Shown piece by piece: positions 29,258 through 38,828 of a stretch of 64,000 bases of DNA. The DNA comes from Bog-756 sp963710495 (GTDB lineage: Bacteria > Actinomycetota > Acidimicrobiia > Acidimicrobiales > RAAP-2): assembly GCA_963710495.1 (NCBI GenBank), contig CAVQAI010000012.1:372001-436000 (forward strand). Reading direction: 5' to 3'. Each line of letters begins with the position of its first letter. Positions within the stretch are counted from its first letter, which is position 1. A program made the translations under genes and the position numbers. Under the pieces are notes generated by a model. The model ran no database searches and was not told where the DNA came from. It saw nothing but the letters and a program-made list of their open reading frames with translations.

Positions 29258-30642
29258 GCGGGGTCTGACCACACACCGGGGATCCGCGAGCGCGTAGCGG
29301 GGGTCCACCAGTCTGAGGTTGTTCGAAGACTTCAGATGGAGGACCCCCGTTGGTATCTGACCCTACGCGCGCGCTGGCCTGGATGATCGGACTTCCGACC
29401 GTCCACTTCCTCTTCGGTGAAGACGGCCCTGATGGCGAGGCCATCGTCCATGTCGAAACGACGCAGTCGAAGACGGGATGTCCAGGGTGCGGGACGGTGG
29501 CCCGGGTGAAGGACCGCTCCTGGGTTGAGCTCATCGACCTGCCGATCTACGACCGGACCTCCCGTCTCGTCTGGCACAAGCGCCGCTTCACCTGCGTCGA
29601 TGCCGACTGCGCCATGGGCAGTTGGACGGAGGAGGATGTGAGGATCGCCGCTCCCCGCCAGGTGCTGACGACGAGAGCCGCCCGGTGGGCCACTCGCCAG
29701 GTCGGATCCCACGCCCGGAGCGTGAGTGAAGTGGCGAAGGACCTCGGCTGTGACTGGCACACGGTGAACGACACGGTGATCGCCTATGGAGAGGCCCTCC
29801 TCGAGGCTGACCAGGACCGGTTCGGCACCGTCGCCGCCTTGGGCATCGACGAGGTGCTCATGACCCGGTTCGGTCCCTATCACCGCCAGACCTTCTCGAC
29901 CCAGCTCGTCGACGTGGACCGAGGGCAACTCCTCGACGTCGTCCCTGGTCGGGGCAGCACAGAGCCCATGGCCTGGCTGGCCGAGCAAGGACCCGCCTTC
30001 CGGGCAGCCATCGACTACGGCACCATCGATCTCTCCGGTCCCTATCGGCGGGTGTTCGAGGTGATGGTTCCCTCGGCCACTCTGGTCGCCGACCCCTTCC
30101 ATCTCGTCCGCCACGCCAACGCCAAGCTCGACGAGTGCCGACGGCGGGTCCAGAACGAGACCTTGGGTCATCGAGGAAGAAGGCACGATCCCCTCTTCCG
30201 GTGCCGGCGCCTGCTGACCCGAGCGAAGGAGCGCCTCGACGAGGCGGGTCACGAGAAGCTCACCGGACTGCTGCGAGCCGGCGATCCGCACGGAGACGTC
30301 GCCACCCTGTGGGAGGCCAAGGAGGCGGTCCGCGAGATCTACACCCACGTGAACGCAGAGCTTGCCCTCGAGTGGATCGACGAGCTCAGTCGAGACCTCC
30401 AGGATTCCGACTACCCGATCGAGGCCCGATCCCTCGGACGCACGCTGCGCCGGTGGCGGAAGCAGATCGCCGCCTGGCACGAAGCTCACGTCACCAACGG
30501 ACCGACCGAGGCGGTCAACAACTTGATCAAGCGAGTGAAGCGTGCGGCCTTCGGGTTCACCAGCTTTCGGAACTACCGGATCCGCTCACTCCTCTACGCC
30601 GGCAAGCCCAACTGGTCCCTGCTGACGACGGTCACACCCCGC
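29258..30642 (+). mobile_element. ISL3-family insertion sequence
   Basis: About 1.4 kb carrying one transposase. Candidate terminal inverted repeats are 13 bp with one mismatch: GCGGGGTCTGACC at 29258-29270 and its complement ggtcacaccccgc at 30630-30642. No convincing flanking direct repeat was found, so the ends are tentative and the target duplication may have decayed. It marks the boundary between the GTPase/Hsp70 operon and the lipid-metabolism genes. Confidence 0.7.
29298..29349 (+). promoter_or_regulatory. stem sequestering the transposase ribosome binding site
   Basis: A 9-bp perfect inverted repeat (CGGGGGTCC at 29298-29306 with GGACCCCCG at 29341-29349) encloses 34 nt. The right arm overlaps the GGAGG (29338-29342) that serves the TTG start at 29350. 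If formed in the mRNA it would block ribosome binding, a known way for insertion sequences to limit transposase made from outside transcripts. Confidence 0.6.
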
Positions 30643-30645
30643 TGA
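29350..30645 (+). CDS. ISL3-family transposase
   Basis: A 431-residue DDE transposase. An N-terminal zinc-finger region has CPGC and later CVDADC cysteines, followed by a helix-turn-helix (VSEVAKDLGCDWHTVND). The DDE core includes GIDEV near 172, VADPFHLVRHAN near 240 and a C-terminal E in NGPTEAVNNLIKRVKR near 388-392. This is full length for the family and shows no frameshift, so the element could be active. The TTG start is set by the GGAGG seven bases upstream. The stop overlaps the edge of the right terminal repeat. Confidence 0.92.
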   Translation: MVSDPTRALAWMIGLPTVHFLFGEDGPDGEAIVHVETTQSKTGCPGCGTVARVKDRSWVELIDLPIYDRTSRLVWHKRRFTCVDADCAMGSWTEEDVRIAAPRQVLTTRAARWATRQVGSHARSVSEVAKDLGCDWHTVNDTVIAYGEALLEADQDRFGTVAALGIDEVLMTRFGPYHRQTFSTQLVDVDRGQLLDVVPGRGSTEPMAWLAEQGPAFRAAIDYGTIDLSGPYRRVFEVMVPSATLVADPFHLVRHANAKLDECRRRVQNETLGHRGRRHDPLFRCRRLLTRAKERLDEAGHEKLTGLLRAGDPHGDVATLWEAKEAVREIYTHVNAELALEWIDELSRDLQDSDYPIEARSLGRTLRRWRKQIAAWHEAHVTNGPTEAVNNLIKRVKRAAFGFTSFRNYRIRSLLYAGKPNWSLLTTVTPR

Positions 30646-30856
30646 GATCCGAAGCGCCAGTTTCGGTCGGTGCGCACGATACGGAGCCGCGGACCGCATC
30701 GAACAGTGGGAGATCGTGGTGACGGGCATGAGAATGATCAGCGGGCACGGGAGGTTGTGGTGCGGTCCCGTAGCGATCGGCGACGAGGTTGTGGCGTTTC
30801 GTCGACCACAAGTTGGACGTGCTATCTGAACGGCTGGTATTGGGCCCCAACGAACT

Positions 30857-31285
30857 TCAGGGTGTAGCGGGTGCTCCATGTATCTCCATGTAGTGCGCGA
30901 GCACCGCGTCGAGCCGTTCCAGGTCGCGTTTCAAGGCGTTCGGGGAGTCTGCCGTCATTGCCATGAACAGGGCTTCACAGACCTCGGTACCATCCACGAC
31001 TTCCTCGTAGACAGTCTCGCAGCCCTGCGGGACCACCATCGACTCCAAGCCGTCCCTGGCGTGCGGCTCGACGTGGACGAAGCTGGCGAAATGTTGATTG
31101 ACCCAGGCGAGCAAGAAATCGAGCGCAGCGACCGGTCTTCGACCCGTTCGTTGTGTCGCTTCGAGGAGCTCGCGGCATACGAGCCGGGTCAGAATGGCTC
31201 GGTCGGTGAGGAGCCAAATGGCGCGATCCCTTTCGACTGCTCCAGGCTCGCTGGAATGGACAACTCGAAACCGCACGGCGTTCAT
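30857..31285 (-). CDS. conserved hypothetical protein, possibly hemerythrin-like
   Basis: A 142-residue helical protein with a good start: GAGGGA lies 6 nt before the ATG at 31285. His and Glu residues recur along the predicted helices (NQHFASFVHVEPHARDGLESM ... and a final AHYMEIH), which would suit a hemerythrin-like (HHE) metal-binding bundle, but the exact spacing is not convincing and I keep the assignment open. No membrane segment. It stands alone, between the ISL3 element and a 700-bp non-coding stretch. Confidence 0.6.
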   Translation of the reverse strand: MNAVRFRVVHSSEPGAVERDRAIWLLTDRAILTRLVCRELLEATQRTGRRPVAALDFLLAWVNQHFASFVHVEPHARDGLESMVVPQGCETVYEEVVDGTEVCEALFMAMTADSPNALKRDLERLDAVLAHYMEIHGAPATP

Positions 31286-31992
31286 CGTAGGTCCCTCATT
31301 GTCGATTGGGCCTCGACGCGGATCAGCTTGTCCTGGCTCCTCCTGGCGTCATCCTCTCGTGCACTTCCACTTCAGCCGCGGCCTTCGATGCGAGGCCGGG
31401 CGTTCCAACCGATCATCACGGAACTGTGGCCTCTCAGTCCGGCGAGGAATTCTGACAGCAGCAGCCCAGGCGTCCGCCGGTCCCAGCATGGTGGCCTTCC
31501 TCACGAACCTCATGTCGAAGCAGATGCACTGGTCCGACGCACCGAAGCACCGCAACTGGGTCGGGGCAGCGCTCGGAACGGCGGGCCGGGAACCTGGTGG
31601 CACCCACCAAACGGGCAGGTTCGGGCGAGGCTGGAGGACGACGAGGGTGCATGTCTCATCTGCCGTTTGTCGATCGCCGGCTGGTCTTCATCGCCTGTCG
31701 ATGGCTCGACGGAACGGGTTAAGTACTCGGGATCGTGTCTTCTTCGGGTTCATGGTGCCGGAGTCTGGCCCGGCCATCGAGGCAGCGTGTCTGACAAGTC
31801 GAGTTGGATCAGTACACAAATGGGTCCTATCTGTCTGGCTACGAGCGGCAAGGCATGAAGACGTCCGGTTATGTCGCTAAGTCGGGTGAGCCGCCACTTG
31901 CGCACCGAGCGTCAGGCGCGTACCTTCGGCTCGATCCAACATGGGATATATGGTCCCAAGAGTGAACGCCGCATTCCCTGGTCACCGACCCT
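31286..31992. other. 707-bp stretch without a convincing gene
   Basis: Open frames exist on both strands (for example plus 31098-31880) but their residue composition is Arg/Ser/Pro-rich and shadow-like, with no ribosome binding site or recognisable motif. I see no RNA gene, repeat or clear promoter in it. It may be decayed sequence next to the insertion element. Confidence 0.4.
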
Positions 31993-33366
31993 GTGATTGA
32001 AGATTCGAACAACGTGGGCTGGCGCCAGCGCGGCTCGGCCGTCGTCTCACTTGCTTGTGGAGTTCTGTTGGCCGTTGGTCTCGTCCTGTTCGTGGCCCAC
32101 AACCTTGCTTTCCTCGTCGTCGCGCTGATCGGCCTTGGCCTGACGGCTGCGGGGGCCTGGTGGACCGTGACCGAGCCGATGCCCCGCCGGGGTGCCGGGA
32201 TTGCTGGAGGCGTGGCTGGCATGGTCCTGATCGTCCTGGCGGTACTCCGGGCCACTCCTCACGCCGACCAACCGGCGGTGCGAATTGCAGTCCTGGCCGT
32301 GCTGCTCGTTGCTGCTGTCGGCTTCGGTCAGGCGGCGCTGGCACGTGATCTCCATGAGCGCGACGCGCGTCGAGAGTTGTCGATCAGACGCCCCAGACAT
32401 CCGGTGTTGATCTGCAATCCCTGGTCAGGCGGGGGCAAAGTGGCAAAGTTCGGACTCGTCGACCTGGCGAAGGAACTCGGTGTCGAAGTCGTCATGCTCG
32501 ATCATGGCCTTGACCTCGAACAACTGGCTCGCGACGCCATCGCCCGAGGGGCCGACTGTCTTGGAATGGCCGGGGGCGATGGGTCGCAAGCGCTCGTGGC
32601 CTCCATCGCGGTCGAGCACGGTCTTCCGTTCGTGTGCGTGTCGGCCGGCACGCGAAACCACTTTGCTCTCGATCTCGGGATCGACCGGGACGACCCTCGC
32701 CTCAGCCTGAACGCCTTTCGCGACGCCATCGAACGCCGCATCGACTATGCGACGGTCGGAGATCGGCTCTTCGTCAACAATGTGTCGCTCGGCATCTATG
32801 CCACGATCGTCCAACAGGAGGGATATCGCGAAGCCAAGTCCCAGACGACGAAATCGCTGTTGCCCGAGATGCTGGGCCGGACAGAGAAGCCCTTCGACCT
32901 TCAGTTCACAGATCCTAGTGGTACCGAGGTCGACGGTGCGTTCCTCATTCAAGTGTCCAACAACCCCTACGTTCTGGGCGCCACACTTGATGCCTCACAG
33001 CGCCGGCAACTGGACACCGGTTCGCTGGGCGTTGTGGCGATCTCCGCTCGCACAGGAAGGGAAGCCGCGGAGATTCTCGCCATGTCGGCGCTCGGTCAGC
33101 GGCGCAGGAGCCCGCATTGGCACGAGTTCACAGCTGAGAGATTCGAAGTTCGGTCGCGATCCGGAAGAGCCTACGCAGGTGTCGACGGCGAGGCGCTTGA
33201 GCTGGATACCCCGTTGAAGTTCGAAGTCCATCCGCAGGGTTTGCTTCTCCTCGTCCCAGAAGGAAATCTCTCCGCCGCCGTGCGCCGTCGAGCCCGCAAT
33301 GTCTCGGCCGGCGATCTGATCGCCATTGCTCGCGGCGTCGACCCAATTTCAGAGTGGCATGGGTAG
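31993..33366 (+). CDS. membrane-anchored diacylglycerol/lipid kinase-like protein
   Basis: A 457-residue protein. The first 120 residues contain about four membrane helices. From about 136 a DAGK/YegS-type catalytic domain begins with NPWSGGGK, followed by the nucleotide-binding GGDGS near 195-199, SAGTRNHFALDLG near 216-228 and GVDGEALEL near the C-terminus. Such enzymes phosphorylate diacylglycerol or other lipid alcohols at the membrane using ATP. The GTG start lacks a clear ribosome binding site, so a slightly later start is possible. Two PAP2-type lipid phosphatase genes converge on it (16-bp gap), giving an opposing kinase/phosphatase pair for phospholipid or isoprenoid phosphate pools. 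Confidence 0.85.
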   Translation: MIEDSNNVGWRQRGSAVVSLACGVLLAVGLVLFVAHNLAFLVVALIGLGLTAAGAWWTVTEPMPRRGAGIAGGVAGMVLIVLAVLRATPHADQPAVRIAVLAVLLVAAVGFGQAALARDLHERDARRELSIRRPRHPVLICNPWSGGGKVAKFGLVDLAKELGVEVVMLDHGLDLEQLARDAIARGADCLGMAGGDGSQALVASIAVEHGLPFVCVSAGTRNHFALDLGIDRDDPRLSLNAFRDAIERRIDYATVGDRLFVNNVSLGIYATIVQQEGYREAKSQTTKSLLPEMLGRTEKPFDLQFTDPSGTEVDGAFLIQVSNNPYVLGATLDASQRRQLDTGSLGVVAISARTGREAAEILAMSALGQRRRSPHWHEFTAERFEVRSRSGRAYAGVDGEALELDTPLKFEVHPQGLLLLVPEGNLSAAVRRRARNVSAGDLIAIARGVDPISEWHG

Positions 33367-33381
33367 CAGAATGAGCGATTC

Positions 33382-34107
33382 CTATTCAGCTTGTCGGTGG
33401 ACTCGGCCATCTGGCCACGGGGACTGGCTCGACCGTCCGCGGCCAATGGATCCGGAAAAGGCACGGATTGCCAGGAGAGCCCCGCCGCCCACGATGAGGC
33501 CGATGCCGGTACCGCCAATCACGTCCAACGGGTAGTGCACGCCAAGGTAGACGCGAGACCAACCCACCAGAAGGGCGTAGACGACTGCGATCCAAATTCC
33601 ACTGCGAGGGAAGAATGGGATCACGGTGAGTGCCACCGCGAAGGCAATTGCCGCATGGCTGGAGGGAAAGCTCGTGCCATGTGCGGGCTGTTGGCGGAGG
33701 ACCGCACCCGATACCACCTCGTAGGGGCGCTGTCGGTCAGCGACGGCTTTTGCCAAGTTGGCGCCCAGCCAGGCGACACCCGCAGAAGCAGCGCAGAACA
33801 CGATGGGCCAGAGGCTCCGACTTCTTGCCACGCAGAACACCGAGACCGCCAGGACCACGACGGTGACCCCGAGGGGGAGGAGCAACCGGGAGAGAGGCGT
33901 GAGGAAGGTGGCAGCATCAACTGGGACCTGATTCAAAGAGCGGTAGACACTCTCGTCCCACTCGGTCGCATTGCCTCTCACCAGGAGCGAAGCTCCCACG
34001 AAGAGGAAACAGCCGCTTCCGAGAAGGATGCAGGCCGTTCGCGCTGCCAGGGGCCGGATGTCGTGCCGTTGGCCCGTCCGCCACCGTATCCGGACCTTGC
34101 CGAGCAT
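33382..34107 (-). CDS. PAP2-family membrane phosphatase
   Basis: A 241-residue integral membrane protein with about six helices. The three acid-phosphatase motifs are intact: KAVADRQRP (KxxxxxxRP), SFPSSHA (PSGH-like, with Ser for Gly) and SRVYLGVHYPLD (SRxxxxxHxxxD). The active site faces the outside in this family, where it dephosphorylates phosphatidate, undecaprenyl pyrophosphate or similar lipids. It sits 6 bp after a second PAP2 gene on the same strand, so the two are cotranscribed, and converges with the lipid kinase-like gene. Confidence 0.9.
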   Translation of the reverse strand: MLGKVRIRWRTGQRHDIRPLAARTACILLGSGCFLFVGASLLVRGNATEWDESVYRSLNQVPVDAATFLTPLSRLLLPLGVTVVVLAVSVFCVARSRSLWPIVFCAASAGVAWLGANLAKAVADRQRPYEVVSGAVLRQQPAHGTSFPSSHAAIAFAVALTVIPFFPRSGIWIAVVYALLVGWSRVYLGVHYPLDVIGGTGIGLIVGGGALLAIRAFSGSIGRGRSSQSPWPDGRVHRQAE

Positions 34108-34113
34108 TGGCGT

Positions 34114-34800
34114 CTACGAACTCGCCTCGCATCGTCGGTCCAGCTGCTTGGCGACTGCGAGGCCGATTGCCCCCCCGGCAAGCGATCCGACGATGGCATC
34201 TCCAGGGTAGTGGACCCCGGAATGGACGCGTGAGTAGGCGACGGCGGCGGCGAGCATCCTCATGGGAAACGACAGTGCAGGGAGCTGGTGCCCGACCGCG
34301 GTGGCGAATGCGAATCCCGAGGCGGAGTGGCCGGAGGGGAACGACGGCGATTTGGGCATTCGGGTGTGGCGGGACCTGATGACGGCCGCCGTGTCCCGGT
34401 CCGGGCGCTCTCTCGCATAAAGCCCCTTGAGGGCTATGTTGACCACGGCCGAGGAGGTGGCGACAGACATGAGACCGGCAACCGCGGCCCGTCTGCCGCG
34501 CCGTCCGCCGACAATTCCCAAAGCTCCCGCCAACGCCACCCAGACCACGGAGTGGTTTGCCGCGTTGGACAGACGTCGCAATGGGATGTCGAGGGTCGGA
34601 GTAGGCACGGACGCGACAGCCTGGTAGACGGCTCGGTCGACCCGAGAGAGGTCGTGCAACACCCGGTGAAGCAGATCCCCACGATATGCGGCATCGTTGG
34701 TGAGATCATCGAGCATGTCCTCGATGGGCCGTGGGGGAGTAGAAGTCGACCGCTCGTCGGTCACGGACTCATCTTTGTACACAACGGAGTCCCCTGCCAC
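34114..34800 (-). CDS. PAP2-family membrane phosphatase
   Basis: A 228-residue protein with a soluble N-terminus of about 60 residues and four to six membrane helices. Motifs are KGLYARERPDRD, SFPSGHS and SRVHSGVHYPGD, all intact, and here the second motif is the canonical PSGH. The N-terminal extension with LHRVLHDLSRVDRAVYQAVA resembles actinobacterial PAP2 enzymes tied to undecaprenyl phosphate or phosphatidate turnover. It is first in a two-gene unit with the neighbouring PAP2 gene and is divergent from the SulP permease (38-bp gap). Confidence 0.9.
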   Translation of the reverse strand: MAGDSVVYKDESVTDERSTSTPPRPIEDMLDDLTNDAAYRGDLLHRVLHDLSRVDRAVYQAVASVPTPTLDIPLRRLSNAANHSVVWVALAGALGIVGGRRGRRAAVAGLMSVATSSAVVNIALKGLYARERPDRDTAAVIRSRHTRMPKSPSFPSGHSASGFAFATAVGHQLPALSFPMRMLAAAVAYSRVHSGVHYPGDAIVGSLAGGAIGLAVAKQLDRRCEASS

Positions 34801-34838
34801 AACATATCGAAATCGGGCAGAAGGCTCCCGAAGTTAGG

Positions 34839-36579
34839 ATGACGGTGCTATCGAGGGTGCCCGGGTTCCGGATGGTGGCGACGTATCAACGTCGCTGGTT
34901 GCGCAAGGACCTCGTGGCCGGGCTGGTGCTCACTGCGATCCTCGTTCCCCAGGGGATGGCCTACGCCGGAACTCGCGGGCCTTCCTGCCATTACGGGCCT
35001 CTACACGTCGGTGCTCTGTCTTGCCGGATACGCCATCATGGGACCCTCGCGGATCCTGGTGCTGGGGCCGGATTCCTCGCTCGGTCCGATGATTGCAGCC
35101 ACGATCCTTCCTCTCGCGGGTGCCAACGGAAGTCCCTCGCGTGCGGTCGCTCTGGCATCGATGCTTGCCATACTGGTGGGCGCCACCATGATTCTGGCGG
35201 GCGTGGCGAAGCTGGGATTTGTGGCCGACCTGCTCTCCAAGCCCACCCAGATTGGCTACATGACCGGCCTCGCACTCACGATCCTGGTGGGCCAACTTCC
35301 GAAGCTGTTCGGTTTCTCGGTGCACGCCGACACCCTGATCGGAGACAGCGAAGGGGTTCGTCAATGGAATCCGAGCTGGGGAGACGGTGATAGCGGCCGT
35401 CGCCATCGGGCTGTTCGGGCTCATCGTCATCCTCGTACTGCAACATTGGATGCCGAAAGTTCCCGGAGTGCTCGTGGCGGTGGTGCTCTCGATCGGTGCC
35501 GCCGTACTGTTGGACCTGGGTAGCCATGGAGTGTCGCTGGTAGGGACACTCCCCAAGGGACTGCCCCCGTTCACCATCCCGAGCGTGTCCGTGTCGGATC
35601 TTGGGCTGCTCGTCGCCGGTGCCGTGGGGATCGCTCTTGTCGCCTTGACAGACACCATTTCGACGGCCTCTGCATTCGCGGCCCGCACCGGGGACGAGGT
35701 GCAGGCAAATCAGGAGATGATCGGTATCGGAACAGCGAATGTCGCCGCCGGCCTCTTCCAGGGATTTCCCGTCAGCACCAGTGGTTCGAGAACCGCCGTG
35801 GCGGAGCAGTCTGGTGCGAGGACTCAGGTCAGTGGATTTGTCGGCGCCGGACTCATCCTCATCATGCTTGTTGCCGTTCCGGGACTCTTTCGCAACCTGC
35901 CCCAACCCACTCTGGCCGCAGTCGTCATGGCGGCGGCCTATTCGCTCGCCGACCTGGCGGGAATGAAGAGGCTCTGGGACGTGCGCCGAACCGAATTCTC
36001 CTTGTCGATTGCGGCATTCTTCGGGTGTCGCGATCCTCGGTGTACTCCCTGGTATCGCAATAGCTGTGGGACTTTCCATCTTGAACGTCTTCCGCCGATC
36101 CTGGTGGCCCTACAGCACGTCGCTCGGACGAGTCGACAGAGTTCCCGGCTATCACGACGTGCGGTTCTACCCGGAGGCGAAGCACATCGACGGTCTGGTG
36201 GTGTTCCGATTTGATGCACCGCTCTTCTTCGCGAATGCTCGAGCATTCCGCCAGCAGATCAGAACGCTGGCCGCGGGTGAACCGAAGCCTCGGTGGATTG
36301 TGATTGCCGCCGAGCCCATCACTGACGTAGATACGACGGCTGCCGACATGCTCGAGGACCTGGACGAGGCTCTCAACGCCCAAGGGATCTCCCTGGTATT
36401 CGCCGAAATTGAAAGATCCGGTACGGGCCAAGATCGAACGATATGAGCTGACGCGGACAATCGATCCGTCACACTTCTTCCCGACGATCGAGGCCGCCGT
36501 TGCCGCATTCCGGTCATTCCGGACGGGTGACGAAGATGGGTCGGAGGTCATGGATTCTGGACAGGGGGGCATCGACTGA
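34839..36579 (+). pseudogene. SulP-family anion permease with STAS domain, broken by four +1 frameshifts
   Basis: With four single-base insertions removed this reads as a 578-residue SulP transporter, normal length. The N-terminus RKDLVAGLVLTAILVPQGMAYA is followed in the next frame by LCLAGYAIMGPSRILVLGPDSS, then by VPGVLVAVVLSIGAAVLLDLGS, NQEMIGIGTANVAAGLFQGFP and STSGSRTAVAEQSGA, and finally a STAS domain (GLVVFRFDAPLFFANA). The extra bases are G near 34966, G near 35355, G near 36022 and A near 36408, each lengthening a short homopolymer. The frame sequence 0-1-2-0-1 closes exactly on the stop at 36577-36579. The encoded residues are otherwise undamaged, so recent decay or base-calling error are both possible. 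Confidence 0.85.
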
Positions 36580-36829
36580 GAATTCTGTGGAAAGCACCGA
36601 GCTCGGACGCGATCCGGTCTTGGTGGCCAAGGCTTCTCGCTCAACCCAGCACGCCGGCTCCTGAGTGCTTCGGCTGATTCGAGTCTGGGGCGAGTGGTCC
36701 TTTCATCGAAGGCGGCTGACCCCCGATTGAAGGGGTCAACCGGGAATCCAGCGGACAGTATTCTCGGTCCCATCATTCACCGAGGGTGACGCGGAGTCCC
36801 CTTGCTTCCCCAATGAATAGATCAAGGGG

Positions 36830-37765
36830 GTGCTGCTCGTGAAAGCCAATGTCTTGGCGCTACTGGCGGCCTTCGCCTTTGCTCTCGGCAACGTGCTCCA
36901 GCAGAAGGGCACGCTCGAGACACCGTCTGGTGGCGATGACCCGCGCTTTCTTGTCCAAATCCTGCGGCGACCGGTGTGGCTGGCGGGGGGCGGACTGCAA
37001 ATGTGCGGCTGGGTGCTCCAGGCTGTCGCCCTCGATACCGGATCACTCATCGTCGTGCAGTCGCTCACGACGATGAGCCTGGTGATCGCCTTGCCACTCG
37101 GGGCGCGCCTCACCGGACAGGAAGTGGGCCGTCGGGTATGGCTGGGGGCGGCCGCCATGGTGGTGGGCATCGTCTTGTTCCTGTCCGTCGGTTCCCCGAC
37201 GGGAGGGACCACCACGCCGGCAGCGTCGGCGTGGTGGTCGGCCGGCGTCACGGCGATCGTACTGATCGTTGTTCTCGGCCGCACCGGCCGCCGTCGCCTG
37301 GGGGCGACCGGGGCCCTGTTGCTTGGCTCCGCCGCAGGCGTGGCGTTCGCGTTGCAAGCCTCTGTCACGAAGGTCTTCGTCACCGTCGTCGGTCAGGGCC
37401 TCGAAGCGGTCCTCACCAGCTGGACCATCTATGTGCTCATCGCCTCGGCCCTGGTCGGCTTCGTCCTCCAGCAGTCAGCACTCAAGACCGGAGTTCTGGC
37501 TCCAGCAATGGCGTCGAGTAACGCCGTGACCCTCTTCGGCAGTGTGGCATTCGGGGCGACCGTCTTCGGCGAGAGTCTTTCGTCAGGCGGGGCACGGCTG
37601 GCCCCTGTTCTTGCCGGCCTCGGCGTTGCGCTGGTGGGAATCATCCTGCTGGCCGGGGCCAAGCCGCCTCAGGCGTCCGAAGGAATGCCGCGGTTTGACC
37701 AGATCCCCACAGCCGATGCCACGGAGGAGGGACGAGACCGTGGCGACGGAGTCCGGCGTCCGTGA
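36830..37765 (+). CDS. DMT/EamA-like membrane transporter, first of a pair
   Basis: A 311-residue integral membrane protein with nine to ten hydrophobic helices in two halves, starting ANVLALLAAFAFALGNVLQQKGTLE and closing VAFGATVFGESL...GIILLAGA. This layout is that of EamA/DMT-type proteins, small-molecule transporters of broad range; it also resembles the NIPA-like magnesium transporter group of this superfamily. The substrate cannot be inferred. The start used is a GTG behind AAGGGG; a second GTG lies 9 bp downstream. Its stop overlaps the GTG of a homologous gene by 4 bp, suggesting a heterodimeric or paired transporter. Confidence 0.8.
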   Translation: MLLVKANVLALLAAFAFALGNVLQQKGTLETPSGGDDPRFLVQILRRPVWLAGGGLQMCGWVLQAVALDTGSLIVVQSLTTMSLVIALPLGARLTGQEVGRRVWLGAAAMVVGIVLFLSVGSPTGGTTTPAASAWWSAGVTAIVLIVVLGRTGRRRLGATGALLLGSAAGVAFALQASVTKVFVTVVGQGLEAVLTSWTIYVLIASALVGFVLQQSALKTGVLAPAMASSNAVTLFGSVAFGATVFGESLSSGGARLAPVLAGLGVALVGIILLAGAKPPQASEGMPRFDQIPTADATEEGRDRGDGVRRP

Positions 37766-38625
37766 CGATCGTCTTTGCGCTTCTGGCGGCTCTTTGTAAC
37801 GCGGTCAACGTCACGACCCAACATGTTGCCAGCACCAGTGATCCGAGGAGATCCAAGGGATGGCGATTGGTGCTCTATCTGTTCTCGAGTCCGCTCTGGC
37901 TGCTGGGTTGGGTTGCGCTCGCTGCAGCCTTCGTCTTCCAGGCATTCTCGTTGCACCGAGGCGAGATGTCTGTGGTGCAACCGTTGCTCGTCACCGAGCT
38001 TGTCTTTGTCCTTGTCCTGCGCCGCGTGGTGATCCACCAGGCCATCCGGGCGATCACCTGGTGGGCAGCCGGCCTGACCTGCATGATGCTCGCCCTTTTC
38101 GTGGTCATGTCGGAGCCTCAGGGGGGTAACGACTTCCCTTCCAGCCACGCTTGGGTGGTGGCGGCCTCAGTGACCGTCGGCGCGGCCGCGGTGCTGGCCA
38201 TGCTCGGCATGAGCGGGTCTCCAGTGCGCCGGGCCGCTCTGCTTGGGTCGTCGACGGCCATCATGTGGGCCCTGGTCGCCACGTTCATGAAGACGACGAC
38301 CCAGACGCTGTCCCAATATGGAGTCGCTGGGATGTTCACCCACTGGCCCGTCTACGCGCTGGCAGCCAGCGGCCTCGGGGCCGAGATCCTGAATCAAGCC
38401 GCTCTCCATGTTGGTCCCCTAGGTACCTCGCAGCCATTCTTGGTCATCGTCGACCCCATCGTCAGCATCGCTCTCAGCGTCTGGATCTTCGAGGAGTACT
38501 TCACACCGAACGCGGCGAGGATCACATTGGCGGTGCTCAGTTTCTTCGGCATGTGCACCGCAGTCGCGATTCTCATACGCACCGCCCCGGCCACCATGGC
38601 CGCTCCGGCACATGAGGATCGATAG
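37762..38625 (+). CDS. DMT/EamA-like membrane transporter, second of a pair
   Basis: A 287-residue membrane protein with the same architecture as its upstream neighbour: FALLAALCNAVNVTTQHVAS at the start, an LFSSPLWLLGWVALAAAFVFQAFSL second helix and IFEEYFTPNAARITLAVLSFFG near the end. The overlap GTGA with the upstream stop implies translational coupling, and two half-similar DMT genes in tandem commonly form a two-component exporter. No substrate clue is visible beyond the membrane topology. Confidence 0.8.
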   Translation: MTIVFALLAALCNAVNVTTQHVASTSDPRRSKGWRLVLYLFSSPLWLLGWVALAAAFVFQAFSLHRGEMSVVQPLLVTELVFVLVLRRVVIHQAIRAITWWAAGLTCMMLALFVVMSEPQGGNDFPSSHAWVVAASVTVGAAAVLAMLGMSGSPVRRAALLGSSTAIMWALVATFMKTTTQTLSQYGVAGMFTHWPVYALAASGLGAEILNQAALHVGPLGTSQPFLVIVDPIVSIALSVWIFEEYFTPNAARITLAVLSFFGMCTAVAILIRTAPATMAAPAHEDR

Positions 38626-38828
38626 CCCAATCGAGCGGGGGTGCTTCAGCCAATGGACCAGGTGAGCTTCGTCAGGAGCCCGCCGGTGCTGATCACGGAT
38701 GCCTTCTGGACGGTGCCAACCTCACCCATGCACATTGACCGACGCAGCCTGGCAGAGCCGACAGGGTGAGCCCTTTGGCACGCCGACAGCCCGAAGGCCC
38801 GACGTCCCAACGCGGGTTCCGACAATCG

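Noticed and set aside
31098..31880. Plus-strand 260-codon frame
   Set aside because: Arg/Ser-rich composition, overlaps the better supported minus-strand gene at 30857-31285, no ribosome binding site.
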